Of a stretch of 64,000 nt of DNA, positions 11,653-22,944 are shown piece by piece. The translations under genes and the position numbers were made by a program. Numbering within the stretch: position 1 is the stretch's first letter; every line of letters starts with the position of its first letter. Under the pieces are notes generated by a model. The model was not told the DNA's origin. It saw only the letters and a list, made by a program, of their open reading frames with translations, and made no database searches. Source of the DNA: Euclidia mi (taxonomy: Eukaryota; Arthropoda; Insecta; Lepidoptera; Erebidae); the NCBI GenBank assembly GCA_944739405.2, contig OX123182.2:98634051-98698050 (forward strand), in the 5' to 3' direction.

Positions 11653-12017
11653 TTAATTTGATAGTTATTATAAGCTACCTTTACCTCTTCTATGTAATTT
11701 GTACAAATAAATTCAAGTTAAATAAAATATCTAATCGGCCTAAAGTCAATACATCTTGTGAAGATTTTGATTCCTTGTTTCCAACCACGATGTCTGAATA
11801 AAGTACAAACAACGCCACGCGACGACTACACGCTCCGTCTACACGCGCCAGCTACACAATTAACAAAAGGGGAGATTATAATTTATAGATTTGCGAATTC
11901 GAAAACTCAAGTTAAAAGTTGGGCCAACTTTAAATTGGTTTTAATTTAAACGCTGCCCATTTAATATGAAAAAATTGTGAGCGCCCGCAGCGCTTATTTA
12001 AGCTACTATATTTTTAC
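11653..12017. other. No gene seen
   Basis: AT-rich DNA with one 63-codon ORF (11758-11949) of no recognisable type. Confidence 0.4.
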
Positions 12018-12185
12018 CCGACTACGGCGAAGCCAAAAGGAAGGGTAATGTTTTTGGCAGTCTATGTATATATGTTTGTATGTTCCACCGTAGCGCTTAA
12101 ACTACTGAACCGATTTCAATGAATGGAGTGTCAATAGATTCGTAATAATGACCCGGATGACATAGGCTATATACCTTTAATCTTA
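12018..12185 (+). repeat. Interspersed repeat of unknown family
   Basis: The stretch CCCGACTACGGCGAAGCC, TATGTTTGTATGTTCCACCG, CTACTGAACCGATTTCAATG and GATGACATAGGCTATATACC resembles a widespread insect repeat often found inside Helitron-type elements. The boundaries are not visible. Confidence 0.45.
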
Positions 12186-13044
12186 ATTCTCTATTACGCA
12201 ATAAATACCTAAGATACGAACCTCGAAAAAATTTTTGTGAGATAATCATTACTTGTTTGGTATCAAAAGAAAGGTATTAGTGAGCACATTACAAATATGT
12301 ACATATATTATACTGCTCGAGTCAATGTATAAGGTTTAAGCGTGTACGTTGTACTATCAATTCGCGTGATTCAGATGATTTGAGTTATTCAGACCTATTT
12401 ACTTACTCGTTTAGGTACCTAAATGACGAACTAACGTTACCTTAGAACACTGGATTATAATAATACATTTATTATTAAAAACATACCTATTTATTCAAGT
12501 AAATCGATAATTGTTTAATGATAATAATGTTTTTCTTTAAGTAGGTAGGTAGGTACCCCACCTAATCGTAACTGCCTAAATTCTCATTTAAATTTCATAA
12601 CATTAAATGCAAAAAAACAGTGTAAGAACACATTCTATAAAAAACTTCCTTTTACTATAACAATTAATGTTGAAGCTGCAAACCTATTATTGTGCGTCAT
12701 CTATTGACACTAATTATGGAGTAAGTTATTGAAAATGTTTTTTTTAATTAGTCACTAGATCGCACCACTAAAAAAAATTAAAGTCGGTGTTAAGATTTTC
12801 CACATAGGTTTGACGTTTTAATGTGAGCATGCAGGCAGCTTTCGATGTACGGTTCTCCAAGGAGTGCCACCAAGTGCGTCTATTAGTTATAATCGCTCAC
12901 TTCCAATCTCATTAGCTATCGCCATTTATTGAATACGGCAGCATGGTGTATAAATAGATTGAATTAGATTAAAATAATCACAATATTATAGCGTACCTAC
13001 CTATTTGAACAAAGTAATTAGAATTTACTTATATAGTAATTAGA
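12186..13044. other. No gene seen
   Basis: AT-rich spacer before the Helitron remnant. No ORF or repeat edge is recognised. Confidence 0.4.
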
Positions 13045-13165
13045 ATGCCGCTTTCAAATAAAACTAAGAAAGCGACGAGAGTAGCTGCGTTGCGTAAAAG
13101 AAAATCCCCTAAGGCACGAGCTTCTAGACTGAAAAAAAAGAAGGAGTATTCTTCAAACGCACGTG

Positions 13166-13263
13166 AACGTGAAGATTCTCTCTCCAATGAAAAAAGACTG
13201 AGCTCGCAGTGTATTTACACTGCGAGCTCAGTCTTTTTTCATTGGAGAGAGAATCTTCACGTT
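13166..13263. repeat. Perfect 48-bp snap-back hairpin
   Basis: 13166-13213 is the exact reverse complement of 13216-13263, with a 2-nt loop (TT). It lies inside the Helitron reading frame and shifts it. The left arm reads as plausible protein in the original frame while the right arm does not, so the right arm looks like the added copy. Confidence 0.9.
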
Positions 13264-13319
13264 AGCATATTTATGCTAGGGAATCGAGATCAGCAGAGTC
13301 ACCGCAATCACGTGTAATA

Positions 13320-13595
13320 AGACTCAGCATGATGCGACATTATGCCTCTCAGGTCAGGGACTTAGAACCGTCCCAATCACGTGAAATACGACTCAGCTTG
13401 ATGAGAGAACATGCCTTTCAGGTCAGGAACTTAGGATCTCCGCAATCGCGTGAGATCCGACTTGAAACGATGAGAGAACATGCCTCTCAAGTAAAGGACT
13501 TAGAAGCGCCGGAATCACGCGAAATGCGACTTAAAATGATGAGGAATCGTGCATCTCATATCAGGGATGATGAACCTCTACTATCGCGGGAGGTA
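13320..13595 (+). repeat. Four 69-nt tandem coding units
   Basis: Four consecutive units of 69 nt, each encoding 23 residues with CGACT(C/T), ATGAG.GAACATGCC and TCACG(T/C)GA anchor points. They form the repeat region of the Helitron-type protein and differ by several substitutions each, so they are not recent duplicates. Confidence 0.8.
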
Positions 13596-14409
13596 AGATT
13601 GCATAATATGAGATGTGTATCGCGTCATTCTTATCTTCGTCAGACAGACTTATTGATTGGAAATTACTGATTCTCGTCATTTCCTTGATGCAATTTCGCA
13701 GGTTGCCGATCAAGTGTGCCATATTTGTAAACAAATTAAATTCAAAAATCAAACTAAACAAATGCGTAAGGTGCAATGCTGCGCAATGACCTGAGGATTG
13801 TCCAGAAAGTTTTGTGTCTTGCAGTAGATGTTATTCCAGTCTCATCAAAAACAAGATTCCAACTACCGCGTACTGGAATAATATGAATGTGGCTACAATT
13901 TCCGAAGAACTCAAAATTTTAATTTTGATCAAGGATCAGACCATTTTTTTAAATCGTCAAACTGGGCGGCCGCTTTGGCCAGAAAGTGTTTACGGGTCAA
14001 GCTGTTTTATTTCGCAACAAGTTAAAGAGTTGACTGAGCAGTTACCGTTGTCATTCCAGCATAGTGGTTTAACCGTTTTAGTAGAAAAACTTGATAACGT
14101 GGACACAAAAAAAAATAGGATGAAGTAAATTTAAAAAACATAAGAGAATGCTTTGAATTGGTTACAAACAAACAATCACTTATATGCTAATGTCAGAATT
14201 AACTTCAGTCATTTGACAAACAAAATAAATCGTAATGTAGTAAAAATCTCTGCAATCATTCAGAACGAGAATACTATCGAGAATCATGACCAAGAAATAC
14301 CTAACTTATCTTCAATCCTGTTTATACTCAGAGGCTCTTTCCATCAAGGCGGTGACATAAATATTGAACGGTTAGTTTACATGTCCCATCGCGATACGGA
14401 AAAATATTA

Positions 14410-14791
14410 AATAAAAAAAATAAGTTTAAAAACTAAAACCCGACTACGTCAAAATGGGGTCTTAAAAGAACGAAACAAGAAAATAGCTCATTCAGATACA
14501 AATCTAGAAAAGTATAAGTACAGAAATGGTCAAGGTAGAGCCGTGGTCGCACCTATTTTATTTTATACTAGTGTACATGTCATATTTGTTTAATGCAGAT
14601 GACTGTTTCTGGCATCCACAATAGGTGTACACAATGGGTATACAATAGGTGCGACCACAGCTCTAGCTTGACCATTTCTGTACTTATACTTTTCTAGATT
14701 TGTATCTGAATGAGCTATTTTCTTGTTTCGTTCTTTTAAGACCCCATTTTGACGTAGTCGGGTTTTAGTTTTTAAACTTATTTTTTTTATT
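14410..14791. mobile_element. MITE with about 148-bp inverted arms
   Basis: 14410-14557 pairs with 14644-14791 with few mismatches; the arms contain AACCCGACTACGTCAAAATG and its complement. About 85 bp of unpaired centre contains no ORF. It sits directly at the end of the Helitron fragment. The target duplication is unclear (ATTA occurs at the right edge). Confidence 0.8.
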
Positions 14792-14810
14792 ACATTCTAA
14801 TTGAAATATG

Positions 14811-14848
14811 AACCTTTTTCTGGAATACCAGTATTCCAGAAAAAGGTT
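14811..14848. repeat. Perfect 18-bp hairpin
   Basis: AACCTTTTTCTGGAATAC (14811-14828) and its exact reverse complement (14831-14848) are separated by CA. There is no T-run or operon context that would make it a terminator. Confidence 0.85.
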
Positions 14849-15684
14849 TTACCAACGCGTGGAGATCCAACGTAATCCTGCAAATGAATGGAACTAGATT
14901 TGAAAATCTTTTAAACGTTGAATTAGTCTTAAACAAATTTTCCCCAATTTTTAGGATCGAGCTCTTTTGGGGGTACCCAAACTTAATAATTCAGTTGAAA
15001 ATTTTGATCGGATGAAAATTTGAAACAAAGTTCAGGAGTTTATATTTGAGTTCTTCTTGCTTGTGGATATACTTGGCAACATAAATAGATTAATCAACAG
15101 TTTCGAAGATAATTTTGTGACACTATAGCTTGGGGAAGTAAATATTATTTCAGGGATGTTGTTCAAAAATGTTATATCTGTGCAGAGCATGTGTCACGTA
15201 AAAATAAAACCAGATGGAACTTTTAACATGATGCCCCTAAAATAAATAAAAGTGTAATAGGGCTTATTAAAAATTCAATCATTCTTTATTGTAAAAAAAA
15301 TATTAATCTTGGTGATTAAAAGAGTGGCTGTGAGTTTTATTGTTCGTTCTTTCTCACGGCTCTACGCCGTAGCACAACGAGCGTAGCAATAAATATAAAT
15401 GTTCACCTCGTCCGCGGCCTACGAGATAAATAATTTTGATACGAATAAAATGTACCAAAAAATCTCACATAATTTCATACGGATATTTTACAAATAAATG
15501 TTCATTCATAAAGCTTTATACATCTAAAGCATATTAAAAAAGGGATGTCTAATATCGCAATGATAAAGAGAGTTTGATTAATTAACAGGAATACTTTACA
15601 GTTTTGTTTTAACAATTAAAATATCTGCCTTTATGTTTTGAAGTTTTAAGCATAAATCAGTTTAGTTAATTTCACCTCCATTGT
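14849..15684. other. No gene seen
   Basis: AT-rich stretch upstream of the BEL/Pao LTR. Fragments such as CCCAATTTTTAGGATCGAGC read as decayed element DNA, but no protein motif is clear. Confidence 0.4.
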
Positions 15685-15962
15685 TGTCTACGACACATTG
15701 TCGTCGACACGTTACTAATAGTAATTAGTAACACCTTCACATCACTACAATCGTTTCACAGCACTACGGCGCCTGCGCACCACCGCGCGCCATCGTCATC
15801 GGTCAGCGATCAGAAGCCCAACGAATCACACTTTTTCAAATCTTTCGCTAATCGCTTGCGCTGAATATTGTCGGGCATTCACATTTGTTAAGAACCAGTA
15901 ATTACTACAAATATATATACAGTCCACTGCATACCACCTTTTATTTGGAACTGGCTTCGACA
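15685..15962 (+). repeat. BEL/Pao 5' LTR
   Basis: This 278-bp block starts TGTCTACGACACATTGTCG and ends GGCTTCGACA, giving the TG..CA ends of an LTR. The same block occurs in reverse orientation at 20812-21095. It contains a GC-rich core (GGCGCCTGCGCACC) and an AT-rich ATATATAT segment near the end. TGGTCC follows immediately, a plausible start of the tRNA primer binding site. Confidence 0.75.
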
Positions 15963-16681
15963 TGGTCCTTTTACGCCTACAAATGTGAAGAAGTCGATCT
16001 GCGTACGCGTCGTGAATCATGATCAAGACCGCCGCCATAACAGCTGTCACGAAAATCGGACCCAGCGGCGTGCTTCTGGAACATTCTTCACGGCGAGGAC
16101 AACGACGGTCGACGAGCCACGACGGTGTCAGCGCGGCGCATCGCAGCCTCAGGATAACAGATAATCAGACCAATTATTTTTTTACCTAATTCCCACAGAC
16201 TTTTCAAAATTGCAACAGCAATCGAATCAGACATCACAGACCCAGCGCTTCGTAATACTTATGTTCTCAAACTAAGTATATATCTATTTCAAACAGTAAT
16301 AATCATATATATTAAAAAATCACAATATTTCAGAACGTCAACCTCTCACCTAACCTTTCATATTTTTTTGCAAACAATCATTCTTAATTAATTTCTCTCA
16401 TTCACAGCATCACAATTGCTTGCCGTGCAGCCGAGACGTGCTTAATTTGCCTGCCTCAGAAGGGAGCTACCACGTGGTCGCATGTGCATGCGCCCTAGGC
16501 CTTCGCCCTCCACGTACTAGCTGTGCACTCACGCTTTGCACAGCTCTGCTTTCTGCCGCTTGCTGCACTGCACGCTATAATATAAGTATTGCACAATTCT
16601 TTTGCAAGAAATTTGTGACAGCATTTGCCTACTCAGATTTTTTATTTCTTGTGCAACATTGTGTGTCCTTTATTCACAGCA
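15963..16681 (+). other. BEL/Pao leader between LTR and gag
   Basis: About 720 bp between the LTR end and the gag start. It begins with the presumed primer binding site TGGTCC. No ORF here resembles a retroelement protein. Confidence 0.45.
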
Positions 16682-17888
16682 ATGGCCACTAAAAGCAATA
16701 AACCTGATAGTACAGAATTAATCAAACAACGTGGCATTGTCAAAAGGAAACTCACATTGTTCAAAAAATATATTAATCTCATTCTGCCATATCAATCTTT
16801 AACATATATTCAAGTCATTGAATTAAAAAACAGATTGTCAGAGTTCCAGACCATACATAAAACTTTCCAGCATATTCAGACACAAATTGAATGAAACACT
16901 GACATTCCAGAGTTCACCGATGAGCCAGACCCAGAGAGTGAGCAGTTTGAAAATGAATACCATCTGCTAGTGGCACAGGCTTCCCAGCTGATTCTGTTGA
17001 ACGACAGGCCGGTAACTAATCCAGAATCAGACAAGAATAACTCAGGTGGGACCAAATCTTTTATTAAGCTACCCACAATTGACTTGCCACACTTCTCGAG
17101 TGATCATCATGATTGGCTTGAGTACAGAGACACATTTCAATCACTCATTACCAGTCACAATACATTAGACAACATTAAGAAGTTACATTACTTGCGTTTC
17201 TCACTATCGGGCAGTGCATTCCTAGTTATAAAATCATTAGAAATGACAGGTGACAACTTTGAGGTGGCATGGAGATTGTTGTGTGAAAGATATGACAACA
17301 AACAACAGTTGATAGGAAATCACATTCATGCATTATTTAACATAAACCACATTCAGAACGAATCCTCGGTGTGTTTGAGACAATTACTTGACACAGTTCA
17401 GAAAAACCTCAGCGCATTAGCCACTTTAGGTAAAAATACAGAATACTGGGACACATTAATCATACATTTAGTGTCTAGTAAATTCGACCCAAACACATTA
17501 AGATATTGGGAAGAACAAAAACACACTCACAGACATGCCCACACTTGAGTGCCTGAGAAAATGTTTAAAAGATCGCGCTGATGTATTAGAAGTTTTAGAA
17601 CAATCAAATACTAAAAACAATAGCAAATCAGATACTCAAGTGGGACAAAACACAAAATCAGTAACAAAAAATACCCACACATACACATCAAAAGTACCCA
17701 CATGTCTATTTTGTAAACAGCATCATCTAATATTTTCCTGTGAAAAGTTTAGACAGATGCAGATAAATTTACAATGGAGAATCACAGAGGTTCAGAAATT
17801 AAATATCTGTTCCAACTGTTTACATCCTGGTCATGATAACAAATCTTGCCGAGGAGGGACATGTAAGTACTGTAACAAAAAACATAAT
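16682..17888 (+). pseudogene. BEL/Pao gag, truncated and frameshifted
   Basis: The structural gag protein of a BEL/Pao LTR retrotransposon, which would form the cytoplasmic particle. ATG at 16682 opens a frame interrupted by an in-frame TGA at 16892-16894. The frame continues through the DUF1759-like region (LPTIDLPHFSSDHHDWLEYR, LHYLRFSLSG, AWRLLCERYDNK). A frameshift falls in a CAAAAACACAC run near 17520, after which the frame starting at 17535 encodes TLECLRKCLKDRADVLE and a zinc-knuckle region (CLFCKQHHLIFSCEKF, CSNCLHPGHDNKSC, CKYCNKKHN). Coding then stops abruptly at 17888, where an unrelated direct repeat starts; protease, reverse transcriptase and integrase are missing. The family call is firm. 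Confidence 0.85.
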
Positions 17889-18580
17889 TTGCCAATTAAT
17901 GTGATGATTGCAAACTATTTGTTATATTGTAATCGCGGGTTAGCGAGCCTGCCGCCCATGCGAATGAGAGCACCAGCCTGATAATAAATGAATGTATTGA
18001 AATTAATCTGATTTTTATTGATAATGTTTTGTGAATTGAAAATAAATATTCAACAGAAAATGAATTTAATTGTGATGTAAATGTAATGAATTTAATTTGT
18101 TGGAAATAGTTATTTTGTTGTTAATGATTTGAAATTGTCTGAAGCTGAATTACTGTGTTTTATTTTACAATTGTGTATGAACTGCAATATGTATGCAGTT
18201 ATGTCTTTTAATTTGTGAAGTTGTAAATTAATGAATTGTCCTTGTGTAATTCTAAATGTTATTTCTGAGATTGTGAAGTATTATTTCTGAAAGTTCTGAG
18301 AAATTGTCTGATTGTGTGTAAACACTGATTAGTAATCCAGTGATTCTGAAATACTGATTCTGAAAGGTATGATCTGTATCTGAATTGTTGTCTGATTTGA
18401 ATCGTTTTCTATGTTAAGAAAACAATTCTGTCTGACCGCTTAAATACTCTGATGATTGTTTAAGTGGTGTGGTTCTTAAAACCAATTCCTAAAACATGAT
18501 AAGTGTTTTAGGAATTCTGAAATTCTGATTATAGAAAAACGGAGTATTACTCCGTTTTTCTATAAGTTTTCTATAAGTTG
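17889..18580 (+). repeat. Unidentified direct repeat, copy A
   Basis: It starts TTGCCAATTAATG and ends CTATAAGTTGG, and is repeated in the same orientation at 21946-22373. It is non-coding, T-rich on this strand, and carries degenerate TCTGA/CTGAA units between about 18150 and 18420. It begins exactly where the gag pseudogene stops. Family unknown. Confidence 0.75.
18484..18565. repeat. Two adjacent hairpins in copy A
   Basis: AATTCCTAAAACA (18484-18496) pairs with 18504-18516. TTATAGAAAAACGGAGTA (18529-18546) pairs perfectly with 18548-18565 across a 1-nt loop. Copy B has the right arm of the second hairpin (CTCCGTTTTTCTATAA) but not the left arm. Confidence 0.8.
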
Positions 18581-20811
18581 GGTAGAAAATCTTGCAAAAT
18601 TAAGCGATTAAATCTTCCTGATGCCTGTTAATTATGGGACCAAATTAAATCCGCTGAATCAACAAGAAATCACAAAATTAACCAATCTAAGTAATGCAGG
18701 ACGGATTATCGTCATTATTCAGATAAATTGATAATGCCAAAGAACTTTCCTAATCATACTCAGAAGCGGCTTATATTCGGATTGTCCCAAATAAGAATAT
18801 TCATTGTTGTTTAAAATATAGGTAAGTGATTCAAACTAAGGCAGCATAATTGATAATAATATATTTTATGTTATTAAGAAATAAATAGTTAATTATAATG
18901 TTCATGAATGTAACCGTGAAAGTAGATGCTCCGTGTAGTGTCTGTGCTTTAACAAAAACCCAAAATTCTTTGTATTTTGATTCTCAGTCTACACGCATAT
19001 TCCCTTTCTTTTAAGCTTCTCTGTTGTTAACTTGCTTCTTTACATTTTTACGTAATTGACGTAACATAAAAGGACATGCAAGAAATATGCTTTTTAGGCC
19101 TGCTCAATTTTTTTTTATTTTTACCATATTAATCAGAAAACTGTTTAAAAAAGCGATGTACTTACTAAGAATTCAAAACTCATACAAATATAAAAGAACA
19201 TGTATGCAATCTGAGATATGAGATTAAATTAGCCCATACAGGTTGATGGTACCTATATCCCTTTAAAATTATAATAATACCTTGAGGTCATCCATTCACG
19301 GCCATTTGATTCTAAACTAGGCAGAGCCTATGTATACTTAAGTACGTAATTCCGAATACGTACACGTCAGAAATAAATTACATCTAGACACAGAACATAA
19401 TTATAACCATGGGTATTAATCACACAATTATTCGTCTTGAATGGAAACGAACACTCTAACAATAATATACTGCTACAAATTATGTTTACTTTACTATTTC
19501 TCAAAGAAATTATCTGTCGCAATATTTGAGTTGATCGATTCTTCCACGAATGGGATTTCAATTACAAAACAAACGAAACAGATGGAGTATCAGTGTAATC
19601 AGTGAGAGTTGTAAGGCATCAACTCCAAAGGGAGAAATCTAAATAATCTGATTTCCTGGGTTTTTATTGTGGAGGTGTCGAGGGAGTTCATTGAGATGTA
19701 TGTAACATGATTTCACCTAGTTTTTACTCTCAATGTCGAAGTTTCTTTGATCCAGTTAAACTACTTTTGGATCAGGGTTAGCGGGCTCAGGTATAAAAGT
19801 ATCGTCCCACTTTGTGAAAATATTCTTATTCTTATTGAACCAACTATTTTGTGATTTTTATTGATCTCGTGCAGTAAAGCTTTAGTCATATTCGATAGTT
19901 ACCTAAACAAATGATCTGTTAGTATACAGATACTTGAGCACAATCGAGATTGATACTGGGATCTCAGGTGAAGTTTTAGGTCGAATTATCTGTTATTGAC
20001 TTTTTCTGTAAGAATACTCATAGAGACTGGAATAATAACAAACACACATATGGACTGCAAAATAATTCCAGAATAAAAACTATTTTCGGGTGATTCAGTT
20101 TGGTAAACTATAAGTCACACCAATCCTATTTATACAAAGTTTAGAACCGTTACGCTCAGATTGACCGATATTTGGTCAATCAACAAATACCCACTGCCTG
20201 CGACACCGCTCAATCGATCACACAAATACAGTCATAGAATTAAACCAACTAGTGTGTGCTGAGAAATTTGAATATACAGTATTGGTGAACCGACACTACC
20301 TATTGTACAAAAAAATCGACATCCTCATTCGCCTCAATTTTGTTTTTATCGTACATAAAAGTCTCTTAAACTTGCTCAAACTCGAAGCTTTGCGTAAAGA
20401 GTTTTTTTTTAAAGCAACGGATTAAAATGATGGGAATGGAATGGGTCGATCGCGCATGGCAACGTTTGAATTAGGAAGTTTTGTGTTGTTTATCTTATTA
20501 TTAGAAGAATTGAAGACAAATATGAAGATGTAGATGTTTTTTTTCGACGGCGTCTTAGTCTTCCGAGCATTATATTTCTTACATTGTGACAACGGAAATC
20601 CCATAAATAATTATATCTAGCATAATCCAATATTTGAATGAGAAAAGTATGTTTCAGGTAGTTCTATGAAGATCTTAGGACTTCAGAGCTTCATCGTCAT
20701 CATTTCCCACAGCTTCCCGACATATTCTTGAACCAGAAGCTCGCTCTCTATAACCTCGTGTCGTAATGCTACGCGAGACTTCTGAGAATCGAATAGTCAA
20801 AACATTATGGA
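18581..20811. other. No gene seen between the BEL/Pao pieces
   Basis: AT-rich DNA of 2.2 kb. Two ORFs of 60-64 codons (19367-19561 and 20422-20604, both minus) carry no motif. A possible TATAAAAG sits at 19792-19799 without any gene following. Confidence 0.4.
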
Positions 20812-21095
20812 TGCCGAAGCCAGTTCCAAATAAAAGGTGATATGCAGTGGACTGTATATATATTTGTAGTAATTACTGGTTCTTAACAAATGTGAATGCC
20901 CGACAATATTCAGCGCAAGCGATTAGTGAAAGATTTGAATACGTGTGATTCGTTGGGCTTTTGATCGCTGACCGATGACGACGGCGCGCGGCGGTGCGCA
21001 GGCGCCGTAGTGCTGTGACACGATTGTCACTACAATCGTGTCAAGGTGTTACTAATTACTATTAGTAACGTGTCTACGACAATGTGTCGTAGACA
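20812..21095 (-). repeat. BEL/Pao 3' LTR, inverted relative to the first copy
   Basis: On the minus strand this block runs from TGTCTACGACACATTG to GGCTTCGGCA and matches 15685-15962 along its length. Pol-derived sequence lies immediately upstream of it in minus orientation (21096-21260), so it is the 3' LTR of a minus-strand copy. It carries an extra hairpin at 21015-21042 that the other LTR lacks. Confidence 0.75.
21015..21042. repeat. Perfect 12-bp hairpin in the BEL LTR
   Basis: TGACACGATTGT (21015-21026) and its reverse complement (21031-21042) flank CACT. The plus-oriented sister LTR has a single, non-palindromic version of this stretch. Confidence 0.8.
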
Positions 21096-21260
21096 TTCTG
21101 CCGGGCTGCAAACGAGTGGGTTGCATATTTTTCTGGTCTTGATGTCGACCACTTCTGTGATTCCGTCAGGCCTCAGTTGGAGCTATGTTGCTCGTCCTTG
21201 GACGCGCATCATGGCAGCTATCTCAATGACTCATGCCATCTGGTCTGGATCTGTGAAATT
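21096..21260 (-). pseudogene. BEL/Pao pol C-terminal remnant
   Basis: Read on the minus strand, the bases adjoining the LTR encode EVVDIKTRKICNPLV, preceded in a broken frame by VIEIAAMMRVQGRAT. This fits the end of BEL/Pao integrase, where an RVIE...G..RV block and a VRVVDIKT..G..RP block precede the 3' LTR (family knowledge). Stops and a frameshift disrupt it. Upstream coding sequence is not recognisable beyond about 21260. Confidence 0.6.
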
Positions 21261-21945
21261 AGCTTCTTGTATATGTGTTCATGCATTGCAGTCGGCCAGT
21301 GGTGGCTCAGGATACAGACAATGATTGACCAATTAAGAAGTGAAAGGGAGTGAGGGCAGAGAGTGAATCAGACGGGCTGGAAGAGAGGCGTTTAAGACCT
21401 AGAAAGTGAGAAGTATGTGGGGAAATGCCTCATGTGTGCGGTGTGCTAAGCCTTAGACCTGCCTAAGATGCCGTCCGTTGTCTCAACATAACCCACCATA
21501 GTGTTGAGAATATGGGGGAATGAAGTGGAAGTGATGCCATTTCTGCTGCACTGCCGCTGGTTAAGTTGTGATTCTCTGCTAGAATCCCGTGACAACATTT
21601 GACGCCACTACGAGTAGTGCCATAGCCTGTAAGTGCATGTGTATGTGAAACTGAAAGTCTGAAACTGAACAGTCTGAAAATGAATGTCTGAATAGTCTGG
21701 AAGTGTGAATGTATGTCGGTTCCTCGGCTGCTGATGAATCTATTTAGTGATGCTATATAATATTTGTTTGTCAAGTCAGTAACTGATCCAGATGGACAGC
21801 TAGAACTGCTAGGCATACATAGATGCATGTGTATGACTCATTATTGACTACCACGCCCCTATGGTTACTGATCATGACCACATGGGACTGGGAGCAACTG
21901 TGAAGAAGCATGGAAAAGTTTCTGTGAAATGTGAAGAAAATGAGT
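21261..21945 (+). other. Purine-skewed, TCTGA-rich non-coding stretch
   Basis: Between 21330 and 21760 the plus strand is rich in G and A with repeated GTCTGAA/ACTGAA units. It leads without a visible boundary into direct-repeat copy B, which has the same type of units, so it may be an extension of that unknown element. Confidence 0.45.
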
Positions 21946-22373
21946 TTGCCAATTAATGTCATGATTGCAAACTATTTGTTATATTGTAATCGCGGGTTAG
22001 CGAGCCTGCCGCTCACGCAAATGAGAGCACCAGCCTGATAATAAATGAATGTATTGAAATTAATCTGATTTTTATTGATAATGTTTTGTGAATTGAAAAT
22101 AAATATTCAATAGAAAATGAATTTAATTGTTATGTTAATGTAATGAATTTAATTTGTTGGAAATAGTTATTTTGTTGTTAATGATTTGAAATTGTCTGAA
22201 ACTGAATTACTGTGTTTTATTTTACAATTGTGTATGAACTGCAATATGTATGCAGTTATGTCAGTTAATTTGTGAAGTTGTAAATTAATTGTCTGTGTGT
22301 AATTCTGAATGTTATTTCTGAGATTGTGAAGTTTCATTTCTGAAAGTAAAATACTCCGTTTTTCTATAAGTTG
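21946..22373 (+). repeat. Unidentified direct repeat, copy B
   Basis: About 400 bp in the same orientation as 17889-18580, beginning TTGCCAATTAATGTCATG and ending TCTATAAGTTGG. It lacks roughly 250 bp of copy A between the CATTTCTGAAAG block and ATACTCCG. It differs from copy A at scattered bases. Confidence 0.75.
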
Positions 22374-22830
22374 GTTAGAAACAACTTCGAGAGAGAGGCT
22401 TGCAGAAGAATGCAGCTCAGCTGGGCCGCATATAGGAAACCTCAAGTTTTTGCGTCATCCCTACAACAAAGCTTTAAGACAATAGTCTTCAATGAGTGCG
22501 ATTTACCTGTTATGAGTTACGATGCCGAGACGTGGACACTGACAGTGCAACTAGTCCACGAATTTAAGGTCGCTCAGTAAGCTATGGAGAGGGCTGTGCT
22601 CGGAGTTTCTCTGAATGATCGAATTCTTAATTGAGTGATCCGACAGAGAACCAAGGTAATCGACACCTCAAAGAATTATCAAACAGGAGTGGCAGTGGGT
22701 GGACTGACGATATACGCAAAGTGGATGGCAGCAGCTGGACACGAAGAGCCGAAAATCGGGCTCACTGGTGTGCCAGTGGAGATGCCTATATCCAGCAGTG
22801 GACTACGGCAGGCTGATGATGATGATGATG
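22374..22830 (+). pseudogene. RTE-type LINE, 3' end of ORF2
   Basis: The broken frames encode YDAETWTLT, VAQ.AMERAVLGVSLNDRI and VIRQRTKVID, then degenerate sequence, GQW/DD-type residues and the tail GCAGTGGACTACGGCAGGC followed by (TGA)n. This is the C-terminal end of an RTE/BovB-like ORF2 after the reverse transcriptase (family knowledge), including the 3' tail that also identifies the short tails elsewhere in this window. At least one in-frame stop and one frameshift are present. The reverse transcriptase and endonuclease parts are missing, as expected from 5' truncation. Confidence 0.75.
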
Positions 22831-22944
22831 CTATTATAAAAAATGTAGGTCTGAATTAACAGCCATGTTACTATTATTGGTTCAAGGTTTTATTTTACAG
22901 CGTTTCATATAAGAAGAGCATTAAAACAACCATTTAAATACACG

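Larger units (their letters stand above)
13045..14404 (+). pseudogene. Helitron-type protein remnant (N-terminal repeats plus DUF6570-like region)
   Basis: The frame starting with ATG at 13045 encodes a Lys/Arg-rich start and then tandem 23-residue units with the pattern MREHASQVRDLE..QSREIRL. Such units, alternating Arg/Glu with Met-Arg, occur in the N-terminal part of insect Helitron Rep/helicase proteins (family knowledge). Next come a CHICK cysteine pair (near 13720), KIPTTAYWNNMNVATISEEL (near 13850-13910), a WLQTNNHLYANVRIN block (near 14156-14200) and GSFHQGG (near 14335). That order matches the DUF6570-type segment found with Helitron proteins. The gene is dead: a 98-bp hairpin breaks it at 13166-13263, at least two further frameshifts occur near 13670-13800 and 14128-14153, and it stops where a MITE begins. 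The HUH Rep and helicase domains are absent. Confidence 0.7.

Noticed and set aside
14811..14848. Rho-independent terminator
   Set aside because: The hairpin is too long and perfect, has no U-tract downstream, and the DNA is eukaryotic.
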